DNA from: Caulobacter vibrioides
Lineage (GTDB): Bacteria > Pseudomonadota > Alphaproteobacteria > Caulobacterales > Caulobacteraceae
Length of the DNA stretch: 64,000 bases
Assembly: GCA_001449105.1 (NCBI GenBank)
Contig: LNIY01000072.1
Span: 1-64,000, forward strand
Direction: 5' to 3'
Shown: positions 37,664-46,519 of the stretch, piece by piece
How positions within the stretch are numbered: the stretch's first letter is position 1
Layout: each line of letters opens with the position of its first letter
Position numbers and translations under genes: made by a program
Notes under the pieces: generated by a model
Seen by the model: the letters and a program-made list of their open reading frames with translations, nothing else
The model's database searches: none
What the model was told of the DNA's origin: nothing

Positions 37664-40564
37664 CTAGAAGCGGGCGATCAGGGTCGCTTCCAGGCGCCGC
37701 TTCAGCGGGTCGTCCTCGGACCAGCGGTCGAAGAGATTGCGCACGCCCAGCCGCAGCTCGGTCTCCGACGCGCCGGGCGGCCGCGGCAGCTCCCAGGCGA
37801 GGGACAGGTCGACGGTGGTGGTTTCCGGCAGGGCCGCGGCAAAATCGGTGTCGACATAGCGGACGGTGGCCGAGGCGGCGAAGCGCCGGGTCGACCAGCG
37901 GGCCCCGACCGCGCCGCGCCACTTGGGCGGTGCGCCGTAGGGCGCGCGCTTGTAGGCGCTGCTGGCCGGCGGAATGTAGTTCATCAGGGTCGGCTGCCAG
38001 GTCAGGGCGGCGCTGAGGCCGAGGCGTCCGCCCGCCAGGTCCAGGTCGTGTTCGGCGACCATGTCGACCGACTGCATCAGGCTGGAGCCGGTGTTCTCGT
38101 TGAGGTCGCGCACCTGGATGATTCGGCCGCCTGTATAGCCCTTGGCGCGGTCGGCGTCGGTGAGGGGCGCGCGGACGACGGCGCCGGGATAGAGGTCCTC
38201 GTTCAGGATGTAGAGGTCGACGCTCCGGTTCACGGTGACCATCAGGTCGTGGCCCTCGATGCGGGTGTAGTCGATCGACAGGCGCGTGCGCGGGATCAGG
38301 GGCGAGGCCAGCACCGCGCCCGCCGAATAGGTTCGCGTCTGGTCCGGACGCAGGTCGGCCGGGGCGCCCCAGACGATGGGAAACCATCCTTCCATGTAGA
38401 CGGGCAGTCGGGGATCGCGCTTGGGGTCGATCACGCCGCTGGTGGTCAGGCTGACGGTGGACGCGAGCCTGTAGGGCTCGGGCAATTGCGCGCCCTGGGC
38501 GTAGGAGGCGCGCAGGACCAGGCCCGGCGCGGGTTCGGCCTTCGCGCCGATCAGGAAGAGGCCGGCCGATTTCTCTATCGGCGTCGCGGGCGAGCCTTCG
38601 GAGATCAGGATGCGGCCGACCTGGCGTCGCGCCGCGGCCTGCAGTTCCAGGCCCCTGACGCCGAGCACCCCTTCCAGCGGGGCGCGCAGTTCGGCGAAGA
38701 CCGATCGCGTGCGGCTCGAGAGGTGGTTGGCGCGGTTGGGAGGGAAGGTCGGCATGGCCTCCCACAGCTGCTGGGCGGTCAGCGACAGCGTCAGGTCGCG
38801 GTCTCCGATCCGGGCGATCGGTCCCGAGGCGCGCAGCGAGATGTCCTCCAGCCGCGAGGAGGCGTAGGGGTCGCTGCCCGCCCAGGGCGCCTTGTAGCGC
38901 GCGAGGTCGGCCAGGAACCTGGCCTGGTCGCCGAAGGGATTGGGTACGGGCCGGCCGTCGGCGGGGGCGACGCCGCTGGCGACGGTCGACCAGGCCAGGG
39001 CCTCGAAGCCCATGTCGTCGATGACCTGATTGGCGCGCACGCTGCCCACGGCATAGTCGACGCCGCCGCGCCAGCGCGCGGGCAGGTCGAACACCAGGCC
39101 CCCGGTGAAACGGCGCGAGATCATCCGGGCGGACTGGGTTCCCCGCACCAGGGGGACGGGCGCGACGAGCTCGATCGGGCTCGAACCCGAGAGCATCGAA
39201 GCCGTCCCCTGTCCGGGCGTCAGCGTGGTGAAGAACGCCCCGGTGGCGGTGGGGTAGATGTCGAGGCTGGCCAGGTAGATGTAGTCCAGATAGGCCTCGG
39301 CGCCGCGCCACAGCCTCTGGCGCAGATTGATCAGGACGGCGTCGGTGCGGCTGTCGTTGGACAGCGGGCGGGCGCTGTGGGCCGGGGCCAGTCCCGGGGC
39401 CGCCTTTCCGGCGTTCCGGATCAGCACCGTCTCGATGGGCGTCGAACCGTCGTAGTCGGCGGGGATGTAGGTCTGCGACATCGAGACGCCGCCGACCACG
39501 AAGGGACCGTTCACCCCGAACAGGGTGATCCCGTTTCCCGGCGACCGGCTGTAGCTCTGGCCGACCTTGAGCGACGATCCGTCCAGCGGCGCATAGGCTT
39601 CCGAACGGTCGCCGATCGCGACGCCGTTGAAGCGCTTCTGGCCGTAGCGGACCATCACCGCCGTGCCGCCGTCGTCGGTGCTGTAGCCGAGGCGGGCGTC
39701 GAAGCGGCCGTACCCGCCGCCCCCGCCCGTGCTGGCCCCGCTGGTGACGGCGATCTCGGCCCCACGATAGTCGCGGTCGAGCACCAGGTTGACCACGCCG
39801 TTGACCGCGCCCAGGCCGTAGAGGGCGCCGCTGCTGGAAGCCAGGGTCTCGATACGGCCGATCGCCGAAAGGGGGATCGGTCCCACGTCCGCCTGGGCCA
39901 GCCGATTGTAGTTGGGGATGGCGGGCATGCGCCGGCCGTCGACCAGCACCAGGGTCTTTTCCTGGGCGTTAGAATCGCGAAAGGCGAAGTTCGAGCGCGA
40001 CGGCGGAATGCCGCGGCCGGGGCGCGGGATGGACTGGCGGCTGTCGCCGTTGCTGGTCAGCCAGGTCTGCAGGAAGTCGTCGGCCGAGAGGGCCTGGGCG
40101 GCGCGCAGCGTGCTGCGCTCGAACACGCGATAGGGCTGGATGTCGTCGGGATCGCGCCGCTGGTCGACGTTCTGGGTGCGCACGCCCACCACCAGGAGTT
40201 CGGGCAGGGCGGTCGGGCCGAGCTCGGCCTGGGGCGGCGCGCCGCGCCGGGCGCGCACCACATAGACCCCGGTCTCGACGGCCTCGTATTCGAGACCGGT
40301 GCCCGCCAGCAGCCGTTCCAGGGCCTCGCTGGGCGTGAGGCGTCCGCGAAGCGGCGCGGCGCGGCGGTCGCCGACCACGGCCGAGGAGACCAGGATGTCG
40401 ACCCGCGCCTGGCGGCCCAGCTCGGCCAGGGCGTGGTTCAGCGGCTGGGCGGGCAGCGCCAGGGCAGCCATGCGTTCGGCCGCCACGGCCGGCGCGGCCA
40501 GCGCCCAGGCGCAGGCGACGACCGTCAGGCCACGGAGCAAGTCGTGTCGTTCTCTAGAGGCCAC
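37664..40564 (-). CDS. TonB-dependent receptor with STN domain
   Basis: A 966-residue receptor. After a signal peptide (to AAPAVAAE) comes an STN domain (about 33-105: ALPAQPLNHALAELGRQARV split, with LAGTGLEYEAVETGVYVV), which normally contacts a FecR-type anti-sigma factor. A plug (about 150-260, FAFRDSNAQEKTLVLVDGRR) and barrel follow, ending in EATLIARF. No sigma/anti-sigma pair is adjacent; the one in this window (53592-55167) belongs to another receptor, so this STN may signal in trans. Its ligand is unknown. Converges with the cNMP flavoprotein with a 12-nt gap. Confidence 0.93.
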   Translation of the reverse strand: MASRERHDLLRGLTVVACAWALAAPAVAAERMAALALPAQPLNHALAELGRQARVDILVSSAVVGDRRAAPLRGRLTPSEALERLLAGTGLEYEAVETGVYVVRARRGAPPQAELGPTALPELLVVGVRTQNVDQRRDPDDIQPYRVFERSTLRAAQALSADDFLQTWLTSNGDSRQSIPRPGRGIPPSRSNFAFRDSNAQEKTLVLVDGRRMPAIPNYNRLAQADVGPIPLSAIGRIETLASSSGALYGLGAVNGVVNLVLDRDYRGAEIAVTSGASTGGGGGYGRFDARLGYSTDDGGTAVMVRYGQKRFNGVAIGDRSEAYAPLDGSSLKVGQSYSRSPGNGITLFGVNGPFVVGGVSMSQTYIPADYDGSTPIETVLIRNAGKAAPGLAPAHSARPLSNDSRTDAVLINLRQRLWRGAEAYLDYIYLASLDIYPTATGAFFTTLTPGQGTASMLSGSSPIELVAPVPLVRGTQSARMISRRFTGGLVFDLPARWRGGVDYAVGSVRANQVIDDMGFEALAWSTVASGVAPADGRPVPNPFGDQARFLADLARYKAPWAGSDPYASSRLEDISLRASGPIARIGDRDLTLSLTAQQLWEAMPTFPPNRANHLSSRTRSVFAELRAPLEGVLGVRGLELQAAARRQVGRILISEGSPATPIEKSAGLFLIGAKAEPAPGLVLRASYAQGAQLPEPYRLASTVSLTTSGVIDPKRDPRLPVYMEGWFPIVWGAPADLRPDQTRTYSAGAVLASPLIPRTRLSIDYTRIEGHDLMVTVNRSVDLYILNEDLYPGAVVRAPLTDADRAKGYTGGRIIQVRDLNENTGSSLMQSVDMVAEHDLDLAGGRLGLSAALTWQPTLMNYIPPASSAYKRAPYGAPPKWRGAVGARWSTRRFAASATVRYVDTDFAAALPETTTVDLSLAWELPRPPGASETELRLGVRNLFDRWSEDDPLKRRLEATLIARF

Positions 40565-40675
40565 CCCGACCCGCCCTGATGGATGTCTCCCGCCGGCCCA
40601 TGGGCGGGAGTCGTGAAGATTATTCGGGGCAGTAGAGCGAACGGCGTTCTTCAGGCAACACCCGAACGGGTACCG

Positions 40676-40984
40676 CTACCCCTCGACCCAGCGCTTGATC
40701 GGGCGGGGGTGGGGCGTCTTGTATGCGGAGAGGTCGAACATCACCTCGTCGACATAGCACCAGCCCCAGCCTTCGGGCGGGTCGTAGCCCTCGATGATCG
40801 GGTGCTGGGTGGCGGCGAAGTGGGCGCTGGCGTGGCGGCTGGGCGACTGGTCGCAGCAGCCCACGTGGCCGCAGGCGCGGCACAGGCGCAGGTGCACCCA
40901 CCAGCCGCCGGTCTTGAGGCAGTCCTCGCAGCCGTCGGCGCTGGGCGTGACGACGACGATGGTCGACAGGTGGGAGCAGCTCAT
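40676..40984 (-). CDS. UBP-type zinc finger protein
   Basis: A 102-residue protein consisting of one zf-UBP domain. Metal ligand candidates are C3/H5, C19/C22, C35/C38, C43/C44, H51/H55 and H61, in the pattern CEDCL...LRLCRACGHVGCCD...HASAHF...HPII. In eukaryotes this fold binds the ubiquitin C-terminus; bacteria lack ubiquitin, and the stand-alone bacterial versions have no settled function. It is short, cytosolic and apparently monocistronic, lying between a TBDR and a RidA gene on the same strand. Confidence 0.9.
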   Translation of the reverse strand: MSCSHLSTIVVVTPSADGCEDCLKTGGWWVHLRLCRACGHVGCCDQSPSRHASAHFAATQHPIIEGYDPPEGWGWCYVDEVMFDLSAYKTPHPRPIKRWVEG

Positions 40985-41083
40985 CGGGTCGGCCTTCCTC
41001 GCAGCGTCCGGACGGTCCGGCGATCATGCCGCAGAACCGTCCGCCGCGCTTGAGCCTGGCGGGCCTTTCTTGGCCGGCCGGAC

Positions 41084-41572
41084 CTATTTCTTCGGCTTGC
41101 GGGCGGCCTGGACCTCGATCTCGACCAGCATGCCGTCGGCCACCAGGGCGGTGACCTGGCTGGTGATCCGCGAAGGCTTGTTGGGCTGCTCGGCCGTGCC
41201 GAAGAAGGTCTTGTAGCCCTCCATCATGCCGGCGAAGTCCATCTTGCCCTCCTTGGCCGGGTCGCCGACCAGCAGCACGCGCATCATCACCACGTCGGAC
41301 AGGCTCGCGCCCTGGCTCTTGAGCGCGTCCTCCAGGCGCTTGATGACGCCGATGGTCTGGGTCTTGGTGTCGCCGAACTTGGCCACCCCGGTCGCGTTGG
41401 CGTCGATCACCGGCGGGGTCATGCCGCTGACATAGATGGTGTCGTAGCCGGCCGGCACGGTGACCACGCTGGCGATGGCCGACTTGGGATCGCCGCCGCG
41501 GACGATCTCCTGGGCGAAAGCGGGCGCGGCGAAGGCGGCGGTCGCGACGAGGGCGAGGGCGAGGCGTTTCAT
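41084..41572 (-). CDS. Exported RidA family protein
   Basis: A 162-residue RidA/YjgF protein with a Sec signal peptide (MKRLALALVATAAFAAPAFAQ, shown to its cleavage region), so it is probably periplasmic, unlike cytosolic RidA. The domain has YVSGMTPPV, KTQTIGVIKRLEDALKSQGASLSDVV split over its central helix, and the strand LVADGMLVEIEVQA. The catalytic Arg typical of RidA (near the RVLLVGD or SRIT position) may be kept. RidA enzymes hydrolyse reactive imines and enamines. Downstream of a flavin amine oxidase and a cytochrome c on the same strand, where imine products would form. Confidence 0.88.
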   Translation of the reverse strand: MKRLALALVATAAFAAPAFAQEIVRGGDPKSAIASVVTVPAGYDTIYVSGMTPPVIDANATGVAKFGDTKTQTIGVIKRLEDALKSQGASLSDVVMMRVLLVGDPAKEGKMDFAGMMEGYKTFFGTAEQPNKPSRITSQVTALVADGMLVEIEVQAARKPKK

Positions 41573-41612
41573 GAGTCGTTTCTCTCCTGGGAGCTCAAAA
41601 CTTGGACCGAAA

Positions 41613-41697
41613 CCCTCGTCCTTCGACAGGCTCAGGAAGAGGATTTCTACTGCGGCGTCGAAATCGCCCTCATCCTGAGCTTGTCGAAGGACGAGGG
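41613..41697. repeat. Long inverted repeat between ridA-like and cytochrome genes
   Basis: Two 24-nt arms (41613-41636 and 41674-41697) are reverse complements with one mismatch, the arms containing CTCGTCCTTCGACA and TGTCGAAGGACGAG, and enclose a 37-nt loop. Elements with this sequence are common intergenic repeats in Caulobacter-like genomes (from memory). It may act as a hairpin that separates expression of the two genes. Confidence 0.7.
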
Positions 41698-41704
41698 CGC
41701 GGAA

Positions 41705-42103
41705 CTAGTGGGCCTGCAGGCCGCGGGCCTTGGCGCCGGCCTTGGACTGGGCGCGGGCGCTGGAGACGTCGGCGAAGCTGACGGGCTTGCCCTTGTTGCC
41801 CCAGGCGGTGCGGACATAGTTCAGCAGGCCGGTCAGTTCGGCGTCGGACAGGTCGTCCTTGAAGGCGGGCATGCCGGCCCGGCCGTTGAGCACGACGCCG
41901 GCCATGGCCTTGCCGTCGCCCTGCACCAGCGGCGAGCCGGCCAGGGCCGGGAAGGCGCCCTTGACGCCCTTGCCGGTGGCCTGGTGGCAGGCCGAGCAGT
42001 TGTCGGCGTAGAGGGTCTGGCCCGGCGGGGCGGCGAAGGCGGACGAGGCGGCGGTCGAGGCGAGCGCGAGAGCGGCGAGCGCCGGGAAAGCGTGGCGAAG
42101 CAT
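41705..42103 (-). CDS. Periplasmic c-type cytochrome
   Basis: A 132-residue class I cytochrome c. The signal peptide runs to about residue 25 (SSAFAAP), the haem-binding motif is CSACH (C36, C39, H40), and the likely axial Met lies in AGMPAF near residue 85, with LTGLLNYVRTAWGN as the C-terminal helix. The start at 42103 has GGAG upstream; a GTG at 42136 overlaps the amine oxidase stop. Directly downstream of the flavin amine oxidase, so it is probably its electron acceptor, by analogy with the NicA2/CycN pair of nicotine degraders. Confidence 0.92.
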   Translation of the reverse strand: MLRHAFPALAALALASTAASSAFAAPPGQTLYADNCSACHQATGKGVKGAFPALAGSPLVQGDGKAMAGVVLNGRAGMPAFKDDLSDAELTGLLNYVRTAWGNKGKPVSFADVSSARAQSKAGAKARGLQAH

Positions 42104-42132
42104 CAGGTCTCCGAAGGTCTGGATGGGGTTCG

Positions 42133-43737
42133 TCACGCGGCGCGGACGCGGGCGTGCAGCTTGGCGATCTGCTGCCAGGCGGACTCGATGGCGCCGGCCT
42201 GCCAGCCGCCGAGATAGCTGAGGTGCTCGCCGGCCAGGTACAGGCGGCCGTCGGGCTCGCACAGCACCGGATAGGCGGTCTTGCGGCCTTCCTCGCCCCA
42301 CTCGGCCCAGCCGCCCAGATTGTGCTCGGCCAGGTGCCAGCAGAACGAGAAGGCGTTCTCGTAACTGTCGGCGTATTCGGGGAACACCTTCTGGCCGCCG
42401 GCCACGGCGAAGGCGGCGCGCTCGGCCGGGGTCTTGGCGCTGATCCTCGCGGCCTCGCCGCCGAACGAGTAGTAGCCCAGCAGCACGCCCTTCTGGCTCT
42501 GCCAGCCGGTGGAGGGCAGGCTGATCGTGCCGATGCCGGGCATGTCGTTGTAGATGTGGCCGCCGTAGATGAAGTGGTCCTCTTCCCAGAAGCGGCGCTT
42601 CATCTGCAGGCCGATCTTGTTGACCGGGGCGTAGGCCACGCCCTCCATCGCCGCCTTGAACGGCTTGGAGGCCTGCAGGTCGACATTGCGCAGCACGCTG
42701 AGCGGGATGGTGCAGATGCAGTAGTCGGCGACGACCTGGGCCTTCTTTCCGGCGGCGTCGCGATAGCCGATCGTCACGCCCTTGGCGTCCTGGCCGATGG
42801 TCTCGACCACGCAGGAATAGCTGATCTTGCTCTCCACCTTGCGCTCGAAGGCCTTGGCCAGCTGGTCCATGCCGCCGATGGGCTGGAGCATGGTGCGCTG
42901 CTGCTCGTAGCCGGCCACCGAGGTCAGGGTGCGCCAGGCGCCCGAATGCAGCACGTCGGCCATGCTGCGCGGGGTCGATGGCTTGCCGGGACCGGGCGAG
43001 ACGCCGGCGCCGGGATGGACGTCGAAGCCGCGGCCGTCGGCGCCGGTATAGGCCAGATCCGTCGGCGAGAGGCGGCCCTCGTTGACCATGTAGGCGACGA
43101 AGAGGTCGCGATCCTGCGTCGTGAAGGCGCCGTCCAGCCCGCCCTTGGAGGCGACCTTGGCCATCAGTTCGGCGGCGTGCCCGCGGGCGTCGGCGGCGAT
43201 CTCGCCCTTGCGGACCGGCTTGCCCTTCAGCGGACCCTCGCCCTTCTCGAAATAGACGTAGGCGGCGTCGTTGTCGTTGACGAAGCTCTCCAGCGGCACG
43301 CCCAGCAGCTTGGTGTAGTGCAGGGTCGAGCGGTGGTGGTACGGGATCCGCCAGGGGCCGTGGTTGATGTACAGCCCCTCGTCGAACTGGCAGGTCTGGT
43401 CGTTGCCCAGCAGGTCGACGTGGCGGAAGCCCTTGCGGGCGGTCTGGCAGCGGCCGCCGGCGAAGTCGCGGGCCTCCAGCACCTGCACCTCGTAGCCGTG
43501 CTTGGTCAGTTCATAGGCGGCGGTCAGGCCCGCCAGGCCCGCGCCCAGCACCACCACCTTGACCCCTTTGCCGCCGCCCTCCAGCGGGGGCGGGGCGGCC
43601 TGGGCCGAGGCGAAGCCGTAGCCCAGGGCGTCCATGCCGGCCATGGCCAGCGACACCCCGCCATAGGCCGCCAGGCTCTCGAAAAACCGTCGGCGCGTGA
43701 GAACCGCGCCAGATGCCGATGTCGCTCGACCGTCCAT
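42133..43737 (-). CDS. Tat-exported flavin monoamine oxidase/dehydrogenase
   Basis: A 534-residue FAD-dependent amine oxidase. TRRRFFESLAAYGGVSLAMAG (about 14-34) gives a Tat motif, so it folds with FAD and is exported. The dinucleotide motif VVVLGAGLAGLTAA is at about 61-74, with EARDFAGGRC after it. The C-terminal FAD contact is in YLAGEHLSYLGGWQAGAIESA. The start at 43737 was chosen just ahead of the Tat signal; in-frame starts at 43788 (ATG) or 43815 (TTG) are possible. It is followed by a cytochrome c and an exported RidA. The amine substrate is unknown; electron transfer to cytochrome rather than oxygen is inferred. Confidence 0.92.
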   Translation of the reverse strand: MDGRATSASGAVLTRRRFFESLAAYGGVSLAMAGMDALGYGFASAQAAPPPLEGGGKGVKVVVLGAGLAGLTAAYELTKHGYEVQVLEARDFAGGRCQTARKGFRHVDLLGNDQTCQFDEGLYINHGPWRIPYHHRSTLHYTKLLGVPLESFVNDNDAAYVYFEKGEGPLKGKPVRKGEIAADARGHAAELMAKVASKGGLDGAFTTQDRDLFVAYMVNEGRLSPTDLAYTGADGRGFDVHPGAGVSPGPGKPSTPRSMADVLHSGAWRTLTSVAGYEQQRTMLQPIGGMDQLAKAFERKVESKISYSCVVETIGQDAKGVTIGYRDAAGKKAQVVADYCICTIPLSVLRNVDLQASKPFKAAMEGVAYAPVNKIGLQMKRRFWEEDHFIYGGHIYNDMPGIGTISLPSTGWQSQKGVLLGYYSFGGEAARISAKTPAERAAFAVAGGQKVFPEYADSYENAFSFCWHLAEHNLGGWAEWGEEGRKTAYPVLCEPDGRLYLAGEHLSYLGGWQAGAIESAWQQIAKLHARVRAA

Positions 43738-43942
43738 ACGCCACCCCGTGCTCTGTCCGCCTGCCGGATGTTCCGGCGGCGGGTCCATCTCGAAATCCCC
43801 GTCTCGGCGGGGCAATCCCTTTAAGCCGGCCAGGGCGGCCCGCCTGTCGCGGAACGGCGTTGTGCCGCCTGCTTGGGCGCCCTGATCGCGGCTTGGGCGA
43901 AGTTGGGGCGCGAGGACCGCGCTCCCGTTGAATCACCTTCGG

Positions 43943-43973
43943 AAAAGGGAGCCGGGCGGATGCCTGACTCCCT
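43943..43973 (-). terminator. Rho-independent terminator after TBDR
   Basis: On the minus strand AGGGAG (43973-43968) pairs with CTCCCT (43951-43946), followed by TTTT and CC. It lies 27 nt past the stop of the TBDR at 44000 and before the amine oxidase gene. Confidence 0.65.
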
Positions 43974-43999
43974 CGGTTCCGATGCGGTGGAAGGGCGAC

Positions 44000-46519
44000 C
44001 TAGAAGCTGTAGGTCAGGCGCCCGTAGTAGTAGCCGCCGTTGATCCCGAACGGCGAGAACGCGGGGTACTGGGTGACGCAGCCGCCGCCGGAGGCGACGC
44101 AGGCCGACTGGAACGCCGCCGAGAACTTGTCCGGATACTCGTTGAACAGGTTGTTGGCGCCGATCGCGGCGGTGACGCCGACCGGGAACTTGTAGGCGAT
44201 CTCCAGGTCGGTGAGGGCGGTGGCGCTGACCACGGTGTTGAGCAGCGGGCCGGTGCCGGGATCGGCCAGGGCCGAGGCCTTGCCGTAGAAGGTCTCGGTC
44301 AGGCTGACCGTGACCGGGCCGAAGCTGTAGAGGCCGTTGAGGCCGATCTTGTACTTGGGCGCGGCGGTCTCGAGCAGCGAGGCGGCGTTGCCGGCGAACA
44401 GGACCTGGCCGGTCGGGAAGGCCGTGCTGGTCACGCCCAGGGCGGTGGGGGCGGGTTTGACCTTGGTGATCTTGGTCTTGTTGTAGTTGCCGCTGAGCGT
44501 CCAGTCGATGCGGCCCCAGTCGCCCAGGTCGGTCGGATAGGACACCACCACGTCGACGCCCGTGGTGCGGGTGTCCAGGCCGTTGGAGAAGATGTTGATG
44601 CCGGTGCTGGTGACGGTGCTGTCGAGGATGTTGCCGTTGGCGGCGATGGCGGCGTTGACGTTCGGGTTGACCACCACGCCGTTGCGCAGGCCGTAGACCG
44701 AGCTGGAGCCGAAGATCCGGTCTTCCAGCTTGATACGGTAGACGTCGATCGTGGCCGTCAGCTTGGGCAGCGGGTGGGCCACGACGCCGAAGCTGTAGTT
44801 GGTCGACTTCTCCGGCTTCAGCTTCTCGATGCCCAGCAGGGCGGCGGCGGCCGAGTTGGGAGCCAGCTGCACGAAGGCCGAGGTCGGCGAGACGTTGGTG
44901 GCCGAGTAGAACGACTCCGCCAGGGTCGGGGCGCGGAAGCCGGTGCTGACCGTGCCGCGCACGGCGAACATCTCGTTGAAGTCGTAGCGGCTGGTCAGCT
45001 TGCCGACCGTGGTGTCGCCGAAGTCGCTGAAGTCCTCGTAGCGCAGGGCCACGTCGACCTTCCACGGCGTGATCGGCGAGACGGCCAGGTCGGTGTAGAG
45101 CGCCCAGCTGGTGCGGCTGTGGCCGCCGGCGTCGGTCTTGGAGAAGCCCGGATAGGACTGCGAGCCTTCCTTGTAGGTCGAGGCCGCGTCGCCGGCCCCG
45201 ATGGCGTAGGTGTCACGGCGCTGCTCGATGCCCAGGGCCACGTCCAGAGGCGTCGCCAGGCCGACGTCGAAGCCGCGGGAAAGGTCGAGGTTGTTGGTCC
45301 ACTGGGTGGTCTGCCAGCTGCCGGCGTGGAACGAGGTGGGGGTGAAGCCCTTGGTCGTGAGGGTCGAGGTGTCGGTGTAGAGGCTGGCGTTGGCCGAGTC
45401 CTCGACGCGGACCTCGATGTCGTCCTTGCCGTAGGTGGCGCTGAGGTCGAAGTTCCAGCCCGCGACGACGCCGGACAGGCCCAGCGTCATGGCGTAGTCG
45501 TCCTCGATGATCCGTTCGCGCGGGCTGAAGCCGTTGGGGAAGGGCCGGTCGGCCGCGCCCATCCTGCCCTGGATGCGGTTGTAGCGGCGGTAGTTCTCGT
45601 AGGCCGAGGCGTCCTTGTGGCCGTAGGTGCCGAACGAATAGACCTCGAAGTCGCCGGGCAGCTCGACCCCGCCGTTGAAGGCCAGGACGTGCATCCGGTA
45701 CTCGGCGTCGCCCGAGATCAGGTTCAGGTTCGGATAGCCCTTGATCTGGCTCTCGACGGCGTTGTTGGCGGCCGAATAGCCGGGGCTGGCGGGGTTGTAG
45801 ACGCGCTGGTCGGGCAGGCCGCGGTTGGAGAAGCCGTGGTATTTGCTCTCGACCGTGAAGTTCAGATAGCTGTTCTCGGTCGGGGCCGTGCCCAGATTGG
45901 CCGAGAACGAGGCGGTCTTGCCGCCGCCGTCGAAATACTCGCCGCCGGTGGCCGAGATGGCGCCGCCGGACTCCGACTTCTTGAGGATGATGTTGACGAC
46001 GCCGGCGATGGCGTCGGTGCCGTACTGGGCCGCGGCGCCGTCGGTCAGCACCTCGATCCGACCGATCGAGGCCATGGGGATGAAGCCGAGGTCGGCGGCG
46101 GCCGCGCCCTGGTAGGGACCCGACAGCACGGCGAGGTTGCCGGTGGTGTGGCGGCGCTTGCCGTTGATCAGGACCAGCGCCTGGTTCGGCGACAGGCCGC
46201 GCAGGCGCGCCGACAGGGTCAGGTTGGCGGTGTCGCCGCCGAAGGCCTGGGCGTTGAACGACGGCACCAGGTTGGCCAGGCCCAGGCGCAGGTCGACCTG
46301 GCCGGTGCGCTCGAGGGTGGCTGTGTCGACCACCTGGACGGGGGCCGGGCTGTCGGCGACCCGCAGGCCGGTCTGGCGCGTGCCGGTGACAATGACGGTG
46401 TCGAGTTCGACGGAAGGATCTGGCGCGGGCTCGGCCGCGTGCGCGATGGTCGAAGTACCCAGAGCGATCGAAAGAGTCGAAATGCTCGCGGTTAGAATCT
46501 TTTTGAGATTATTGTTCAC
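44000..46519 (-). CDS. TonB-dependent receptor
   Basis: An 839-residue receptor. A GTG start at 46519 is preferred because GGAGAGG lies about six nt ahead; the in-frame ATGs at 46537 and 46543 have no such site. The signal peptide ends near STIAHAAE, the TonB box region is VELDTVIVTGTRQ, the plug shows SARLRGLSPNQALVLINGKRRHTT split and GAAAQYGTDAIAGVVNIIL, and the barrel ends in YYYGRLTYSF. There is no STN domain. The same-strand genes downstream are amine oxidase, cytochrome c and RidA, so the receptor may bring in their substrate, although a terminator separates them. Confidence 0.94.
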   Translation of the reverse strand: MNNNLKKILTASISTLSIALGTSTIAHAAEPAPDPSVELDTVIVTGTRQTGLRVADSPAPVQVVDTATLERTGQVDLRLGLANLVPSFNAQAFGGDTANLTLSARLRGLSPNQALVLINGKRRHTTGNLAVLSGPYQGAAAADLGFIPMASIGRIEVLTDGAAAQYGTDAIAGVVNIILKKSESGGAISATGGEYFDGGGKTASFSANLGTAPTENSYLNFTVESKYHGFSNRGLPDQRVYNPASPGYSAANNAVESQIKGYPNLNLISGDAEYRMHVLAFNGGVELPGDFEVYSFGTYGHKDASAYENYRRYNRIQGRMGAADRPFPNGFSPRERIIEDDYAMTLGLSGVVAGWNFDLSATYGKDDIEVRVEDSANASLYTDTSTLTTKGFTPTSFHAGSWQTTQWTNNLDLSRGFDVGLATPLDVALGIEQRRDTYAIGAGDAASTYKEGSQSYPGFSKTDAGGHSRTSWALYTDLAVSPITPWKVDVALRYEDFSDFGDTTVGKLTSRYDFNEMFAVRGTVSTGFRAPTLAESFYSATNVSPTSAFVQLAPNSAAAALLGIEKLKPEKSTNYSFGVVAHPLPKLTATIDVYRIKLEDRIFGSSSVYGLRNGVVVNPNVNAAIAANGNILDSTVTSTGINIFSNGLDTRTTGVDVVVSYPTDLGDWGRIDWTLSGNYNKTKITKVKPAPTALGVTSTAFPTGQVLFAGNAASLLETAAPKYKIGLNGLYSFGPVTVSLTETFYGKASALADPGTGPLLNTVVSATALTDLEIAYKFPVGVTAAIGANNLFNEYPDKFSAAFQSACVASGGGCVTQYPAFSPFGINGGYYYGRLTYSF

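Noticed and set aside
41613-41697. Possible CRISPR repeats or an IS end
   Set aside because: Only two inverted, not direct, arms; no regularly spaced spacers and no transposase nearby.
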